DNA of 64,000 bases, from positions 62,001-126,000 of the forward strand of contig NZ_WOVL01000007.1 in the NCBI RefSeq assembly GCF_009737085.1, in the 5' to 3' direction. Source of the DNA: Paenibacillus sp. NEAU-GSW1 (GTDB taxonomy: Bacteria; Bacillota; Bacilli; Paenibacillales; Paenibacillaceae). Made by a program: the position numbers and the translations under genes. Below, one piece after another: positions 1-10,785 of the stretch. Below the pieces are notes generated by a model, which worked only from the letters and a program-made list of their open reading frames with translations, was not told where the DNA came from and did no database searches. The stretch's first letter is position 1, and each line of letters starts with the position of its first letter.

Positions 1-70
1 GAACGTATTGGCAAGCAACGTTGATGACGCGCTGCAATGGATAGAAGAGACTACAATTTGGAAGGTGTGA
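1..70 (+). CDS. purK: purK 3' end (partial), N5-CAIR synthase
   Basis: The reading frame starting at base 2 is open from the window edge to a TGA at 68-70 and encodes 22 residues ending in the pattern [11 protein letters not shown], which resembles the C-terminal tail of ATP-grasp PurK proteins. PurK carboxylates AIR to N5-CAIR in purine synthesis. Its place directly before purB, 7 bases away, fits the Bacillus-type purE-K-B-C order. Only the tail is visible, so the call rests mostly on context. Confidence 0.6.
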   Translation, partial: NVLASNVDDALQWIEETTIWKV

Positions 71-77
71 CCCGTAC

Positions 78-1373
78 ATGTTAGAGCGTTACAGCAGACC
101 GGAAATGAGAGCAATTTGGACCGAACAGAACAAGTTTCAAGCATGGCTTGAAGTTGAATTGTGTTCTTGCGAAGCTTGGGTGGAGCTAGGCGTTATCCCG
201 AAAGAAGACGTAGAGGCATTGCGTAAAGGCGCAAGCTTCAACATCGACCGCATTTACGAAATTGAGCAAGAAACCCGCCATGACGTTATCGCGTTTACGC
301 GCGCTGTATCGGAAACAGTTGGCCCTGAACGCAAATGGGTGCATTACGGCCTGACTTCGACTGACGTTGTCGACACAGCTACCGGCTACTTGCTTCTGCA
401 AGCGAATGCGATTTTGAAAAAAGACATCGAGCGCTTCATCGCGATTCTGCGCGAAAAAGCGATTCAATATAAAGATACGCCGATGATGGGCCGTACGCAC
501 GGCGTTCATGCCGAGCCGACAACGTTCGGTTTGAAAATGGCGCTCTGGTACGAAGAAATGAAACGCAACCTGGAGCGTTTCGAGCATGCGGCAAATGGCG
601 TGCAGTTCGGTAAAATTTCCGGCGCTGTCGGCACTTATGCAAACATCGATCCGTTTGTAGAAGAGTTCGTCTGCAAAAAGCTCGGCATTACGCCGGCACC
701 GATCTCGACGCAAACGCTGCAGCGCGACCGTCACGCTGAATATATGGCGACGCTGGCTCTCGTAGCAACCTCCCTTGATAAATTTGCAACGGAAATTCGC
801 GCTCTGCAAAAATCGGAGTTCCGCGAAGTGGAAGAGCCGTTTGCGAAGGGTCAAAAGGGATCGTCCGCAATGCCGCACAAACGCAACCCGATCGGCTGCG
901 AGAATATGTCCGGCCTGTCCCGCGTTATCCGCGGCCACATGCTGACAGCTTACGAGAACGTTCCGCTGTGGCATGAGCGCGACATCAGCCACTCGTCCGC
1001 TGAACGCGTCATTTTGCCGGATGCGACAATGCTGTTGAACTACATGCTGAACCGTCTGGGCAACATTATCAACAACTTGACGGTATTCCCGGAAAACATG
1101 AAGCGGAACATGCAGCGCACGTTCGGCGTACCGTTCTCCGGCCGCGTGATGACGAAGCTGATCGACAAAGGCCTCAGCCGCGAGCAAGCATACGACACGG
1201 TCCAACCGCGTGCGATGCAAGCTTGGGAAGAACAGCGTCAATTCCGCGACATCATCGGCGAGACAACGGAAATTACGAGCCTGCTGTCCGCAGAAGAAAT
1301 CGACGATGCGTTCAACCCGGCATGGCACTTGAAGCATGTCGATACCATTTTCACACGTCTTGGATTGAACTAA
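78..1373 (+). CDS. purB: adenylosuccinate lyase
   Basis: This 431-residue protein catalyses two beta-eliminations in the cytoplasm: SAICAR to AICAR plus fumarate, and adenylosuccinate to AMP plus fumarate. The fumarase/aspartase superfamily signature [11 protein letters not shown] is present near residue 262, and the N-terminal [10 protein letters not shown] and TSTDVVDTA segments are typical of the family. The length matches Bacillus PurB. It follows the purK tail and is followed 16 bases later by purC, so it is a middle gene of the pur operon. Confidence 0.97.
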   Translation: MLERYSRPEMRAIWTEQNKFQAWLEVELCSCEAWVELGVIPKEDVEALRKGASFNIDRIYEIEQETRHDVIAFTRAVSETVGPERKWVHYGLTSTDVVDTATGYLLLQANAILKKDIERFIAILREKAIQYKDTPMMGRTHGVHAEPTTFGLKMALWYEEMKRNLERFEHAANGVQFGKISGAVGTYANIDPFVEEFVCKKLGITPAPISTQTLQRDRHAEYMATLALVATSLDKFATEIRALQKSEFREVEEPFAKGQKGSSAMPHKRNPIGCENMSGLSRVIRGHMLTAYENVPLWHERDISHSSAERVILPDATMLLNYMLNRLGNIINNLTVFPENMKRNMQRTFGVPFSGRVMTKLIDKGLSREQAYDTVQPRAMQAWEEQRQFRDIIGETTEITSLLSAEEIDDAFNPAWHLKHVDTIFTRLGLN

Positions 1374-1389
1374 GGGGGATTCGAGGAGA

Positions 1390-2286
1390 ATGACCGCGTC
1401 AAAGCAAGCATTGTCTACCGCTGCGGAGTATGTAAAAGCGCCGCTGCTTTACAAAGGAAAGGTTCGCGAGCTGTACGATCTCGGCGAGCATTACCTGATC
1501 GTCGTTACCGACCGCATTTCTGCTTTCGACTATGTGCTGGATCCGGCGGTGCCGGATAAAGGGAATGTGCTTAACCGCTTGTCGGCCTTCTGGTTCGAGC
1601 AAACAGCGGACATTCAGCCAAACCATGTCATCCACACCGACGTTGAGAAGCTCGGCGACATCATCACGGAACCGGAGCTGCTTAAGAACCGTATTATGGT
1701 TACTCGCAAAGCGGAAAGAATCGACATCGAATGCGTCGTCCGCGGCTATATCACGGGCGGAGGTTGGAGACAATACCAGCAAACGCAAGCGATTAATGGC
1801 ATTGAGCTTCCGGCCGGATTGCGAAAGAACGAACGCTTCCCGCAGCCGATTTTTACACCGGCAGCGAAAAACGATGTTGGACATGACGAGGACATCCCGT
1901 TTGAGCGGATGCAAGAGCTGATCGGCGCCGAGCTTGCGGAAGAGCTTCGCGACCGCAGCATCAAGCTCTACGAATTCGCTCATGCTTACTGCGCGGAACG
2001 CGGCATCATCCTCGCCGACTGCAAATTCGAGTTCGGATTGGTCGACGGCAAAGTTATCCTGATCGACGAAATTTTCACGCCGGACGCTTCCCGTTTCTGG
2101 GCCGAAGGCAACTATGCGTTTGACATCGAGATCGACAGCATGGATAAAGAGCCGGTTCGCACCTACTTGCTCGGTTCCGATTGGGACCGCGACAGCAAGC
2201 CTGCGCCGCTTCCGCAGTCCGTCGTCCAAGAGACGACCGATCGCTATCTCGACATCTACCGCCGTTTGACCGGCGGATCATTATAG
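1390..2286 (+). CDS. purC: SAICAR synthase (phosphoribosylaminoimidazole-succinocarboxamide synthase)
   Basis: PurC joins CAIR and aspartate using ATP to form SAICAR. Both family signatures are visible: LADCKFEFG and DEIFTPDASRFW in the C-terminal half. At 298 residues it belongs to the long PurC form and is about 60 residues longer than the Bacillus subtilis type. The ATG at 1390 has a GAGGAG ribosome site just upstream. It is separated from purS by about 280 bases that hold a large palindrome, an unusual gap inside this operon. Confidence 0.96.
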   Translation: MTASKQALSTAAEYVKAPLLYKGKVRELYDLGEHYLIVVTDRISAFDYVLDPAVPDKGNVLNRLSAFWFEQTADIQPNHVIHTDVEKLGDIITEPELLKNRIMVTRKAERIDIECVVRGYITGGGWRQYQQTQAINGIELPAGLRKNERFPQPIFTPAAKNDVGHDEDIPFERMQELIGAELAEELRDRSIKLYEFAHAYCAERGIILADCKFEFGLVDGKVILIDEIFTPDASRFWAEGNYAFDIEIDSMDKEPVRTYLLGSDWDRDSKPAPLPQSVVQETTDRYLDIYRRLTGGSL

Positions 2287-2299
2287 AGTAATAAAATGC

Positions 2300-2324
2300 C
2301 CGGCACAAGCAAAGCGCGTGCCGG
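2300..2324. other. small hairpin downstream of purC
   Basis: CCGGCAC (2300-2306) and GTGCCGG (2318-2324) form a perfect 7-bp stem with an 11-base loop, 14 bases after the purC stop. No T-run follows, so it is more likely a 3'-end stabiliser or processing site than a terminator. The function is inference. Confidence 0.4.
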
Positions 2325-2356
2325 CCCAACTGTTCAACGACTCGCCCGGGAAGGTT

Positions 2357-2528
2357 TTTCACAGAATGCATCAGCGAAGCAGATGCGGGTGTCCAGTCTG
2401 AGAGCCGACAGGCGTCCGCTTTTGAAACCTGAAAAATTTCCGCGATTCCAATGTCATCTGAATTTTTCAGGTTTCAACGCGGTGAAGACGGACACCCGCA
2501 TCGTATGAGCGGCATGCCCTCTGTGAAA
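2357..2528. repeat. nested inverted repeat between purC and purS (MITE-like or structured RNA)
   Basis: Three nested arms are seen. Outer: TTTCACAG (2357-2364) with CTGTGAAA (2521-2528). Middle: GATGCGGGTGTCC (2382-2394) with GGACACCCGCATC (2490-2502), extended by GTCT/AGAC across a one-base bulge. Inner: GAAACCTGAAAAATT (2424-2438) with its exact complement at 2461-2475. The whole could fold into one long hairpin. There is no T-run, no ORF and no clear target-site duplication, so the choice between a mobile repeat and an operon regulatory structure is open. Confidence 0.8.
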
Positions 2529-2567
2529 TACATGACCGGAAAAAAACCCATTTTTAGGAGGCAACCC

Positions 2568-2810
2568 ATGAAAGCAATCGTCTACGTTACCATTAAAGAA
2601 AATGTATTGGATCCGCAAGGAACAGCCGTTCAAGGCGCGCTGCACACGATGGGCTTCTCGGAAGTCGGCAAAGTGCGCATCGGCAAATATTTGGAGCTTC
2701 AGCTCGACACGAACGACCGCGCGGCAGCGGAAGAGCAAGTGAAAACTATGTGCGAGAAACTGCTCGCGAACACGGTTGTAGAAGATTACCGCTTTGAACT
2801 GGAGGGTTAA
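2568..2810 (+). CDS. purS: FGAM synthase subunit PurS
   Basis: PurS is the small subunit that couples PurQ and PurL in the three-part Gram-positive formylglycinamidine ribonucleotide synthase complex. The start is the ATG at 2568, with AGGAGG at 2556-2561; the frame stays open further upstream but runs into the palindrome. The resulting 80-residue protein begins MKAIVYVTIKENVLDPQG, the usual PurS N-terminus and length. It ends 3 bases before purQ. Confidence 0.96.
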   Translation: MKAIVYVTIKENVLDPQGTAVQGALHTMGFSEVGKVRIGKYLELQLDTNDRAAAEEQVKTMCEKLLANTVVEDYRFELEG

Positions 2811-2813
2811 ACG

Positions 2814-3506
2814 ATGAAGTTTGCAGTTCTTGTATTTCCAGGCTCCAACTGCGACATCGACTGCTACAAAGCGGTTGAAGCGATCGGCGAGCAAGTTGAA
2901 TACGTATGGCATACAACAACGGACTTGAGCAGCTTTGACGCTATTCTCGTGCCAGGCGGCTTCTCGTACGGCGACTACTTGCGCTGCGGCGCGATTGCCC
3001 GTTTTGCCCCTGTTATGAACGAAGTGAAAAAAGCAGCCGAAGAAGGCAAATTCGTACTAGGCATTTGCAACGGATTCCAAATCTTGACGGAAGCAGGTTT
3101 GCTCCCAGGCGCCCTGATCCGCAACACGGGTCTGAAATTCCGCTGCCACCAATCGCCGCTTGAAGTCGTGAACAACGGCACGGCATTTACAAACCAATAT
3201 TCGCAAGGCGAAATTATCAGCATTCCAATCGCGCACGGCGAAGGCAACTACTTCTGCGATGACGCGACATTGGCTAAGCTTGAAGCAAATAACCAAATCG
3301 TATTCCGCTATGCAGGCGACACGAACCCGAACGGCTCGGTCAGCAACATTGCCGGCGTAAGCAACGAGCGCGGCAATGTAGTCGGCATGATGCCGCATCC
3401 GGAGCGCGCGATGGATCAATTGTTCGGTTCGGAAGACGGCAAACGGATGTTTACATCGATTTTGAATGCATGGAGGGAACAGCATGGCGCAGCAGTTAAC
3501 GGCTAA
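2814..3506 (+). CDS. purQ: FGAM synthase glutaminase subunit PurQ
   Basis: This class I glutamine amidotransferase subunit (230 residues) releases ammonia from glutamine for PurL. The catalytic triad can be read: Cys85 in LGICNGFQ, and His195 and Glu197 in MMPHPERA. The N-terminus [14 protein letters not shown] is typical. Its last 23 bases overlap the start of purL, which suggests translational coupling of the complex subunits. Confidence 0.97.
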   Translation: MKFAVLVFPGSNCDIDCYKAVEAIGEQVEYVWHTTTDLSSFDAILVPGGFSYGDYLRCGAIARFAPVMNEVKKAAEEGKFVLGICNGFQILTEAGLLPGALIRNTGLKFRCHQSPLEVVNNGTAFTNQYSQGEIISIPIAHGEGNYFCDDATLAKLEANNQIVFRYAGDTNPNGSVSNIAGVSNERGNVVGMMPHPERAMDQLFGSEDGKRMFTSILNAWREQHGAAVNG

Positions 3507-5727
3507 GGAGCCTACAGCGGAACAAATTGCGGATCAACGCATTTATACGCAATTCGGCGTAACGGATTATGAATATGAGCTCATTTGCGGCTTCCTCGGC
3601 CGCAAACCTAACTATACGGAAATCGGCGTATTTAGCGTTATGTGGTCGGAGCATTGCTCTTACAAAAACTCCAAGCCGATTCTGAAAAAATTCCCGGTCA
3701 CTGGTCCTCGCGTTCTGATGGGACCGGGCGAAGGTGCGGGCATCGTCGATATCGGCGACAACCAAGCGGTCGTATTCAAAATCGAATCGCATAACCATCC
3801 ATCCGCGGTTGAGCCTTACCAAGGCGCAGCAACGGGCGTAGGCGGCATTATCCGCGACATTTTCTCGATGGGCGCGCGTCCTGTGGCTTTGCTGAACAGC
3901 TTGCGTTTTGGCCGTCTGGAAAATGACCGCGTTAAATATTTGTTTGAGAACGTCGTTAGCGGCATCGCCGGCTATGGCAACTGTATCGGTATCCCGACGG
4001 TTGCGGGCGAAGTGATGTTCGACGAAAGCTATGAAGGCAACCCGCTCGTTAACGCGATGTGCGTGGGCCTTATCGATCATGATAAAATCCAGCGCGGTGT
4101 CGCAAAAGGCGTAGGCAACCCTGTATTCTATGTAGGTCCTGCAACTGGCCGCGACGGCATCCACGGCGCAACGTTCGCTTCCGTTGAGCTCTCCGAAGAA
4201 TCCGAAGAGAAGCGTACGGCTGTACAAGTCGGCGATCCGTTCATGGAGAAGCTCGTTATGGAAGCGACGCTTGAGCTGATCGATTCCGGCATCGTGCTTG
4301 GCATTCAAGATATGGGCGCAGCAGGCCTCACTTGCTCCAGCGCCGAGATGGCGTCGAAAGCAGGCAACGGCCTTGAGCTGTACCTGGACGAAGTTCCGCA
4401 GCGCGAAACGAACATGACGCCATATGAAATGATGCTTTCCGAATCGCAAGAGCGTATGCTGTTCGTTGTTGAACCGCAGCATGAAGCGCAAGCGAAAGAA
4501 ATTTTCGACCGTTGGGGCATTATTTGCGCCAAAGTCGGCAAAGTAACGGATGACGGACGTCTCCGCCTGTTCCATAAAGGCGAGGAAGTAGCAGATATGC
4601 CGGTTAAAGCGCTCGTTGACGAGTGCCCGGTTTACGAAAAACCATCGAAAGAGCCTGCATACTTCGGCGAAAGCGCATCGGTTGATACAGCTGATTTCGC
4701 AGAAATCACCGATCTGACAGGCGCGCTCGAAAAAGTGCTCGCTTCCCCGACGGTAGCAAGCAAAGAGTGGGTTTACAACCAATACGATTACATGGTACGC
4801 ACATCGACAGCGGTTCAACCGGGCTCCGACGCAGCGGTCGTTACGATTGACGGCACGCGCAAAGGTCTGGCGATGACAACGGACTGTAACGGCCGTTACG
4901 TATTCCTTGATCCGGAAATGGGCGGCAAAATCGCAGTAGCGGAAGCAGCGCGCAACATCGTTTGCTCCGGCGCAGAGCCGCTTGCGATTACGGACAACCT
5001 GAACTTCGGCAGCCCGGAGAAGCCGGAAGTGTTCTGGCAGCTGGAAAAATCGGCGGACGGCATGTCTGAAGCTTGCCGCGTGCTGGATACGCCGGTTATC
5101 GGCGGCAACGTCAGCTTGTACAACGAGAATGCGAAAGGCGCAATCTACCCGACTCCGGTAATCGGTATGGTAGGCCTGGTGCATGACACGGATCACATTA
5201 CGACGCAAGGCTTCAAAAAAGAAGGCGACGTTATCATTCTCGTAGGCGAGACTCGCGCAGAATTCGGCGGCAGCGAGCTGCAATACGTACTGAACGGCGA
5301 AGCGAAAGGCCGTCCTCCGGTTATTGATCTGGCGACGGAGAAAACATTGTTGAACACGGTGCTTGGCGCGATTCAGAAAGGTCTTGTCGCTTCGGCTCAC
5401 GACTTGTCTGAAGGCGGCCTCGCAGTTGCTCTTGCTGAATCGTGCATCAGCGGCGGCGTTGGCGCAGACGTAAACGTTGCAACTGAGCTTCGCGCTGATC
5501 ATGCTTTGTTCAGCGAATCGCAATCGCGCATCCTGCTCTCCGCGAAACCGGAGCAAGCGGCAGCGCTGCAAGCGCTCCTGAGCGAGCAAGGTCTGGTAAA
5601 CGCGGCGATCGGTACAGTTAAAGGCAACAGCCTGACCATTAACATTAACGGCAAATCCGGCATCAATGCGCCGGTACAACAACTGGAGAAGGTCTGGAAG
5701 GATGCGATTCCATGTCTGATGAAATAA
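3484..5727 (+). CDS. purL: FGAM synthase subunit PurL
   Basis: This is the large synthetase subunit (747 residues) that converts FGAR, ATP and ammonia to FGAM. It is the short PurL form that needs separate PurS and PurQ. The start chosen is the ATG at 3484 because GGAGGG lies at 3472-3477; another in-frame ATG at 3466 has no such site. ATP-binding family segments such as [14 protein letters not shown] and [21 protein letters not shown] are present. It overlaps purQ upstream by 23 bases and purF downstream by 16 bases. Confidence 0.97.
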   Translation: MAQQLTAKEPTAEQIADQRIYTQFGVTDYEYELICGFLGRKPNYTEIGVFSVMWSEHCSYKNSKPILKKFPVTGPRVLMGPGEGAGIVDIGDNQAVVFKIESHNHPSAVEPYQGAATGVGGIIRDIFSMGARPVALLNSLRFGRLENDRVKYLFENVVSGIAGYGNCIGIPTVAGEVMFDESYEGNPLVNAMCVGLIDHDKIQRGVAKGVGNPVFYVGPATGRDGIHGATFASVELSEESEEKRTAVQVGDPFMEKLVMEATLELIDSGIVLGIQDMGAAGLTCSSAEMASKAGNGLELYLDEVPQRETNMTPYEMMLSESQERMLFVVEPQHEAQAKEIFDRWGIICAKVGKVTDDGRLRLFHKGEEVADMPVKALVDECPVYEKPSKEPAYFGESASVDTADFAEITDLTGALEKVLASPTVASKEWVYNQYDYMVRTSTAVQPGSDAAVVTIDGTRKGLAMTTDCNGRYVFLDPEMGGKIAVAEAARNIVCSGAEPLAITDNLNFGSPEKPEVFWQLEKSADGMSEACRVLDTPVIGGNVSLYNENAKGAIYPTPVIGMVGLVHDTDHITTQGFKKEGDVIILVGETRAEFGGSELQYVLNGEAKGRPPVIDLATEKTLLNTVLGAIQKGLVASAHDLSEGGLAVALAESCISGGVGADVNVATELRADHALFSESQSRILLSAKPEQAAALQALLSEQGLVNAAIGTVKGNSLTININGKSGINAPVQQLEKVWKDAIPCLMK

Positions 5728-7190
5728 AACAGCTTAAGCTGTGGACGGGAAACCATTATAACGAAGGTATCGGACGCGACGATATTTTTGATAAATTGCG
5801 TGAAGAGTGCGGGGTGTTCGGGGTGTTTAACGTCCCGAACGCTTCTTCGCTTTCCTACTACGGCCTTCATGCACTGCAGCATCGCGGCGAAGAGAGCGCG
5901 GGAATCTGTACGGTTGATACGGAAGACGGCAACAGCTTTGCTTATCACCGCGGCATGGGTCTAGTAAAGGAAGTGTTCGATAAAGAGCGGATTTCGTCGC
6001 TCAAAGGCGACCGTTCGATCGGCCACGTCCGTTATTCGACGGCGGGAGAGAGCAAGCTGGCGAATGCGCAGCCGCTAATTTTCCGCTATCGGGACGGCGA
6101 TCTTGCTGTTGCGACCAACGGCAACATCGTTAACGCTCCGGAAATCCGCAAGGAGCTGGAGAGCCAAGGCTCGATTTTCCAAACATCCAGCGATACGGAA
6201 GTTATCGCTCACTTGATCGCCCGTTCGCCGAAAGATTTCGAAACAGCGGCTAAAGAAGCGCTGCAGCGCATTATTGGCGGTTTCGCATTCCTCATTATGA
6301 CGAACGACAAACTGCTCGTTGCTTCTGATCCGAACGGACTTCGTCCGCTTGTAATGGGCAAAATGGGCGACGGCTACGTGTTCTCGTCAGAATCTTGCGC
6401 CTTCGAATCGATCGGTGCGGAATATCTTCGCGATGTACAGCCAGGCGAGCTGCTGTACTTTGACGAGAACGGCATGCGTGAAGATCGCTATGCCGAAGTC
6501 GAGCGCAGAGCAACTTGCGCGATGGAATATATTTATTTTGCCCGGCCGGACAGCGACATTAATACGATCAACATCCACTCTGCCCGTAAACGGATGGGCA
6601 AGCAGCTGGCGATGGAATCGTTCGTCGATGCGGATATCGTAACCGGCGTGCCGGATTCCAGTATTTCGGCGGCAATCGGTTATGCGGAGCAAACGGGTAT
6701 TCCTTACGAGCTTGGCCTTATCAAAAATAAATATACGGGACGCACGTTCATTCAGCCTTCCCAAGAGCTGCGCGAGCAAGGCGTGAAAATGAAGCTTTCC
6801 GCCGTTCGCAAAGTCGTTGAAGGCAAACGCGTTGTCATGATCGACGATTCGATCGTTCGCGGCACAACGTCGCGCCGTATCGTAAATATGCTTCGCGAAG
6901 CAGGCGCAACGGAAGTTCACGTCCGGATTACGTCGCCGCCTTTCAAAAATCCTTGCTACTACGGTATCGATACGCCGGACCGCAAGGAATTGATCGCTTC
7001 CTCGCGTACCGTTGAGGAAATTCGCGATATGATCAACGCGGACTCGTTAACCTTTTTGAGCAATGAAGGCTTTATCGATTCGGTCGGCGGCAACGATGGC
7101 GCGTATAACCGCGGCATGTGCCTCGCTTGCTTCGATAACGATTATCCGACTCCGGTGAACGAAGAATCGGATAAGAGCTGCAGCTGCTGA
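5712..7190 (+). CDS. purF: amidophosphoribosyltransferase
   Basis: PurF makes phosphoribosylamine from PRPP and glutamine, the first committed step of purine synthesis. The N-terminal nucleophile is Cys33 in [10 protein letters not shown], so a leader of 32 residues must be removed, longer than the 11-residue leader of Bacillus subtilis. The PRPP loop [12 protein letters not shown] is intact. Four cysteines in the contexts [15 protein letters not shown] and MCLACFD fit the ligands of the [4Fe-4S] cluster of the Bacillus-type enzyme. It starts inside the end of purL. Confidence 0.97.
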   Translation: MSDEIKQLKLWTGNHYNEGIGRDDIFDKLREECGVFGVFNVPNASSLSYYGLHALQHRGEESAGICTVDTEDGNSFAYHRGMGLVKEVFDKERISSLKGDRSIGHVRYSTAGESKLANAQPLIFRYRDGDLAVATNGNIVNAPEIRKELESQGSIFQTSSDTEVIAHLIARSPKDFETAAKEALQRIIGGFAFLIMTNDKLLVASDPNGLRPLVMGKMGDGYVFSSESCAFESIGAEYLRDVQPGELLYFDENGMREDRYAEVERRATCAMEYIYFARPDSDINTINIHSARKRMGKQLAMESFVDADIVTGVPDSSISAAIGYAEQTGIPYELGLIKNKYTGRTFIQPSQELREQGVKMKLSAVRKVVEGKRVVMIDDSIVRGTTSRRIVNMLREAGATEVHVRITSPPFKNPCYYGIDTPDRKELIASSRTVEEIRDMINADSLTFLSNEGFIDSVGGNDGAYNRGMCLACFDNDYPTPVNEESDKSCSC

Positions 7191-7239
7191 GGGAAACTAA
7201 GTTATAATTGAACAACGATATTAAAGGGGATGACTAGGA

Positions 7240-8283
7240 GTGTCAGAAGCGTATAAACAAGCCGGCGTCGACATTGCTGCGGGCAATGAAGCGGTTGAGC
7301 GGATGAAAAAGCACGTGAAGAAGACTTTCCGTCCTGAAGTGCTGACCGATCTTGGCGGCTTTGGCGGACTGTTCGGCTTGAACAAGGATAAATACGAGGA
7401 GCCGGTTCTCGTATCTGGAACGGACGGCGTAGGCACAAAGCTGAAGCTGGCTTTTGCAATGGACAAGCATGATACGATCGGCATCGACGCAGTTGCGATG
7501 TGCGTAAACGACATTATCGTACAGGGCGCTGAACCGTTGTTCTTCCTTGACTATCTGGCATGCGGCAAAGTCGTTCCTGAGAAAATCGAAGCGGTTGTTA
7601 AAGGCATTGCTGACGGCTGCGTGCAATCGGGCTGCGCATTGATCGGCGGCGAAACCGCAGAAATGCCTGGCATGTACCAAGGCGACGAATACGATATCGC
7701 AGGCTTTACAGTCGGCGTAGTCGACAAGAAGAAAATTATCGACGGCACTACGATTGCAGCCGGCGACGCCGTAATCGGCTTCGCTTCCAGCGGCATTCAC
7801 AGCAACGGCTTCTCGCTCGTTCGCCGCCTGCTTCTTGAAGAGTGCGGCTACTCGCTTGACCAGCGTCTGCCTGAGCTTAACGACGCGGTACTCGGCGACG
7901 TGCTGATCGAGCCTACGAAGATTTATGTGAAATCGGCGCTGAAGCTGATTGAGAAAGTAAATGTTAAAGGCATGGCGCATATTACGGGTGGCGGCTTTAT
8001 CGAGAACATCCCGCGCGTGCTGCCAGAAGGCGTAAACGTAGATATCGAATACGGCTCGTGGCCGATTCTGCCGATTTTCCAGCTGATGCAGGAAAAAGGC
8101 TCGATCACAAACCGCGATATGTTTACAACTTTCAATATGGGCATCGGGCTGATCGCAGTTGTGCCTGCTGAGCAGGCGGAAGAAGCGCTTCGCATTGCCG
8201 CTGAGTTGGGCGAGCAAGCTTACCGCATCGGAACTGTAACGGAAGGAAGCAAAATCGTTACGTTCACGGGAGCGGAAGTGTAA
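7240..8283 (+). CDS. purM: AIR synthase (phosphoribosylformylglycinamidine cyclo-ligase)
   Basis: PurM closes the imidazole ring, turning FGAM into AIR with ATP. The 347-residue protein shows the family segments [24 protein letters not shown] and HITGGGF. The GTG at 7240 gives the normal N-terminus [19 protein letters not shown] lies about 10 bases upstream. Its stop codon overlaps the purN start (TAATG). Confidence 0.96.
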   Translation: MSEAYKQAGVDIAAGNEAVERMKKHVKKTFRPEVLTDLGGFGGLFGLNKDKYEEPVLVSGTDGVGTKLKLAFAMDKHDTIGIDAVAMCVNDIIVQGAEPLFFLDYLACGKVVPEKIEAVVKGIADGCVQSGCALIGGETAEMPGMYQGDEYDIAGFTVGVVDKKKIIDGTTIAAGDAVIGFASSGIHSNGFSLVRRLLLEECGYSLDQRLPELNDAVLGDVLIEPTKIYVKSALKLIEKVNVKGMAHITGGGFIENIPRVLPEGVNVDIEYGSWPILPIFQLMQEKGSITNRDMFTTFNMGIGLIAVVPAEQAEEALRIAAELGEQAYRIGTVTEGSKIVTFTGAEV

Positions 8284-8894
8284 TGGGAGCATTGCGGTTA
8301 GCTGTATTCGCGTCGGGGCAAGGAACAAATTTCCAAGCTCTGGCCGATGCGGTGCAGCAAGGAAGGCTCGATGCGACCATCGAGCTTCTTGTTTGTGATC
8401 GGCCGTCGGCGCCTGTAATTGAACGGGCGCAGAGGGCGGGTGTTGAGACATTCGTATTCAAGCCGAAGGACTATCCGTCCCGTGAAGCGTACGAGAGAGA
8501 GATACGCGCGGAGCTGGAGAAACGAGGCGTTGAGTTGATCGTGCTCGCAGGATATATGCGTATTCTGACAGCGGAGTTGGTCGAGCCTTATTATGGCCGA
8601 ATGATCAATATTCATCCGTCGCTGCTGCCGGCCTTTCCCGGCGTAAACGGGATCGGCCAAGCTTTAGGCTATGGAGTGAAGGTAACAGGGGTAACCGTTC
8701 ACTACGTAGACGGCGGCTTGGACAGCGGGCCAATTATCGCGCAGAGCATTGTAGAGGTGCAGGATGGCGACACGGAAGAGACGCTTGCCGAACGCATCCA
8801 TGCAGCCGAGCAACAGCTGCTGCCGCGAGTAACGCAGCTTATAGCACAAGGACGAGTTGCAATAGACGGACGTAAGGTGACGGTACGTCAGTAG
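8283..8894 (+). CDS. purN: phosphoribosylglycinamide formyltransferase (10-formyl-THF dependent)
   Basis: PurN transfers a formyl group from 10-formyltetrahydrofolate to GAR. The 203-residue protein carries SGQGTNFQAL at the N-terminus, the catalytic Asn and His in MINIHPSLLPAFPG and the Asp in VDGGLDSGPI. The ATG overlaps the purM stop by one base. Downstream, about 300 bases with palindromic repeats separate it from purH. Confidence 0.96.
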   Translation: MGALRLAVFASGQGTNFQALADAVQQGRLDATIELLVCDRPSAPVIERAQRAGVETFVFKPKDYPSREAYEREIRAELEKRGVELIVLAGYMRILTAELVEPYYGRMINIHPSLLPAFPGVNGIGQALGYGVKVTGVTVHYVDGGLDSGPIIAQSIVEVQDGDTEETLAERIHAAEQQLLPRVTQLIAQGRVAIDGRKVTVRQ

Positions 8895-8936
8895 CCGCTT
8901 CGCTGGTAAAGTAGCCCAGGCGCCTAGTGGCGGGTT

Positions 8937-9120
8937 TAAGGTGCAAATGTACCTTAGAGCTTCGGCAGAGTAGTTATATAGGTGTTATAAGGTGCAAATG
9001 TACCTTAGATCGCAGCAAACGGAGTAACTTATGCGCCAATTGGTCGTTTTAAGGTACAAATGTACTTTGGAGTGCCGGCAGAGTAACTGTTTTTGCCGTC
9101 TAAGGTACATATGTACCTTA
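8937..9120. repeat. four copies of a 20-bp palindrome between purN and purH
   Basis: Near-palindromes of the form TAAGGTGCAAATGTACCTTA occur at 8937-8956, 8988-9007, 9050-9069 and 9101-9120. The last copy, TAAGGTACATATGTACCTTA, is a perfect palindrome. The intervals are 51, 62 and 51 bases, and the spacers share a CGGCAGAGTAACT-like piece. The same core recurs at 25490-25786. No ORF is present. The 300-base gap otherwise holds only the purH ribosome site at its right end. Confidence 0.85.
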
Positions 9121-9201
9121 GACCACCATGAAAGTCACTTTTGAGTCCAAACAGGACATTAATTATAAATTCAGAGTGTGAAATTAAGGAGGATTTATCG
9201 C

Positions 9202-10752
9202 GTGGCTATTCGCAGAGCGTTAATTAGTGTTTCGGATAAGACAGGCATTGTGGAATTTTCTCGTGAGCTCGCCAGCCAAGGCGTGCAAATCATTTCGACA
9301 GGCGGTACGTTCAACCTGCTTGAGAAGGAAGGCATTCCGGTTATCGGCATTTCCGACGTAACGGGCTTCCCTGAAATTCTCGACGGCCGCGTAAAAACGC
9401 TCCATCCTGCAGTACACAGCGGCTTGCTCGCCGTCCGCGACGACGAAGAGCATCAGAAAGTAATGAAAGAGCTGGAGCTGGACTACATCGACCTCGTTGT
9501 CGTGAACCTGTACCCGTTCAAAGAAACGATTTCCAAGCCAAACGTAGAATACGCGGACGCAATCGAAAACATCGATATCGGCGGTCCTACAATGCTTCGC
9601 TCGGCAGCTAAAAACCATAAATTCGTGACAGTTGTCGTTGACGCTGCGGACTATCCGGCCGTTATCGAAGAAGTGAAAGCAAACGGCGATACCTCCTTCG
9701 AAACCCGCAAACGTCTGACGGCTAAAGTGTTCCGCCACACGGCTCAATACGATTCGTTGATCGCGGACTACCTTTCGAAGCAAGTAGGCGAGACGCTTCC
9801 AGAAAGCTACACGGTTACGTACGAGAAGGTGCAGGATCTCCGTTATGGCGAAAATCCGCATCAAAAAGCGGCATTCTACAAAAAACCGCTGGCGGCAGCA
9901 GGCAACATTACGACGGCTGAACAGCTGCACGGCAAAGAACTGTCTTACAACAACATTAATGACGCAAATGCGGCGCTCGCGATTGTCAAAGAATTTGACG
10001 AGCCGGCTGTCGTTGCTATTAAGCATATGAACCCTTGCGGCGTAGGCATCGGCGTAAATATCCATGAAGCGTATCAGAAAGCATACGCAGCCGATCCGAC
10101 TTCGATCTTTGGCGGCATCGTGGCGGCTAACCGTACGATCGGCGCTGAAACGGCTGAGCTTCTGAGCCAAATCTTCCTTGAAATCATCATTGCTCCGGAC
10201 TTCACGCAAGAAGCGCTGGACATTCTGACGAAAAAGAAAAACATTCGTCTGCTCAAGCTTGGCGAACTGTCCGTTGCAGCTGCGGATCGCCAGCCGGAAT
10301 GGCTCGTTACGACGGTGGACGGCGGCATGCTCGTACAAGAGAGCGATGTGCGCAGCCTGACGGAAGCGGATCTGCAATTCGTTACAGACCGCAAGCCGAC
10401 AGAAGAAGAGCTGAAACAAATGCTGTTCGGCTGGAAAGTCGTGAAGCATGTGAAATCGAACGCAATCGTGCTCGTGAAGAACGACATGACGATCGGCGTT
10501 GGCGCCGGCCAAATGAACCGCGTCGGCTCCGCGCGTATTGCGATTGAGCAAGCGGGCGAGCAAGCAGCAGGCGGCGTACTGGCATCTGATGCCTTTTTCC
10601 CGATGGGTGACACGGTTGAGCTTGCAGCTAAGCACGGCATTACAGCGATCATTCAAACCGGCGGCTCCGTGAAGGACGCGGAGTCGATCGCAGCAGCAAA
10701 TGCGAACAACATTGCAATGGTATTCACTGGCGTACGCCATTTCAAACATTAA
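9202..10752 (+). CDS. purH: bifunctional AICAR formyltransferase / IMP cyclohydrolase
   Basis: PurH performs the last two steps to IMP. The N-terminal MGS-like cyclohydrolase domain (about residues 1-190, with ISTGGT and [10 protein letters not shown]) precedes the formyltransferase domain (about 200-516, with the KHMNPCGVG motif). The GTG at 9202 is chosen because AAGGAGGA lies at 9186-9193 and it gives the usual start [14 protein letters not shown]; a GTG at 9178 would place the ribosome site inside the gene. Length is 516 residues. Confidence 0.96.
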   Translation: MAIRRALISVSDKTGIVEFSRELASQGVQIISTGGTFNLLEKEGIPVIGISDVTGFPEILDGRVKTLHPAVHSGLLAVRDDEEHQKVMKELELDYIDLVVVNLYPFKETISKPNVEYADAIENIDIGGPTMLRSAAKNHKFVTVVVDAADYPAVIEEVKANGDTSFETRKRLTAKVFRHTAQYDSLIADYLSKQVGETLPESYTVTYEKVQDLRYGENPHQKAAFYKKPLAAAGNITTAEQLHGKELSYNNINDANAALAIVKEFDEPAVVAIKHMNPCGVGIGVNIHEAYQKAYAADPTSIFGGIVAANRTIGAETAELLSQIFLEIIIAPDFTQEALDILTKKKNIRLLKLGELSVAAADRQPEWLVTTVDGGMLVQESDVRSLTEADLQFVTDRKPTEEELKQMLFGWKVVKHVKSNAIVLVKNDMTIGVGAGQMNRVGSARIAIEQAGEQAAGGVLASDAFFPMGDTVELAAKHGITAIIQTGGSVKDAESIAAANANNIAMVFTGVRHFKH

Positions 10753-10785
10753 TAGAAACAGAACAAGCGGGGGGAGGCAGCACAA

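Noticed and set aside
3496..5682. A 728-codon open frame on the minus strand opposite purL
   Set aside because: It is the mirror of a GC-rich coding strand. The product is Arg/Cys/Phe-rich without domains and there is no ribosome site; the plus strand is clearly purL. The same holds for the long minus-strand frames opposite purB, purC, purM, purH and purD.
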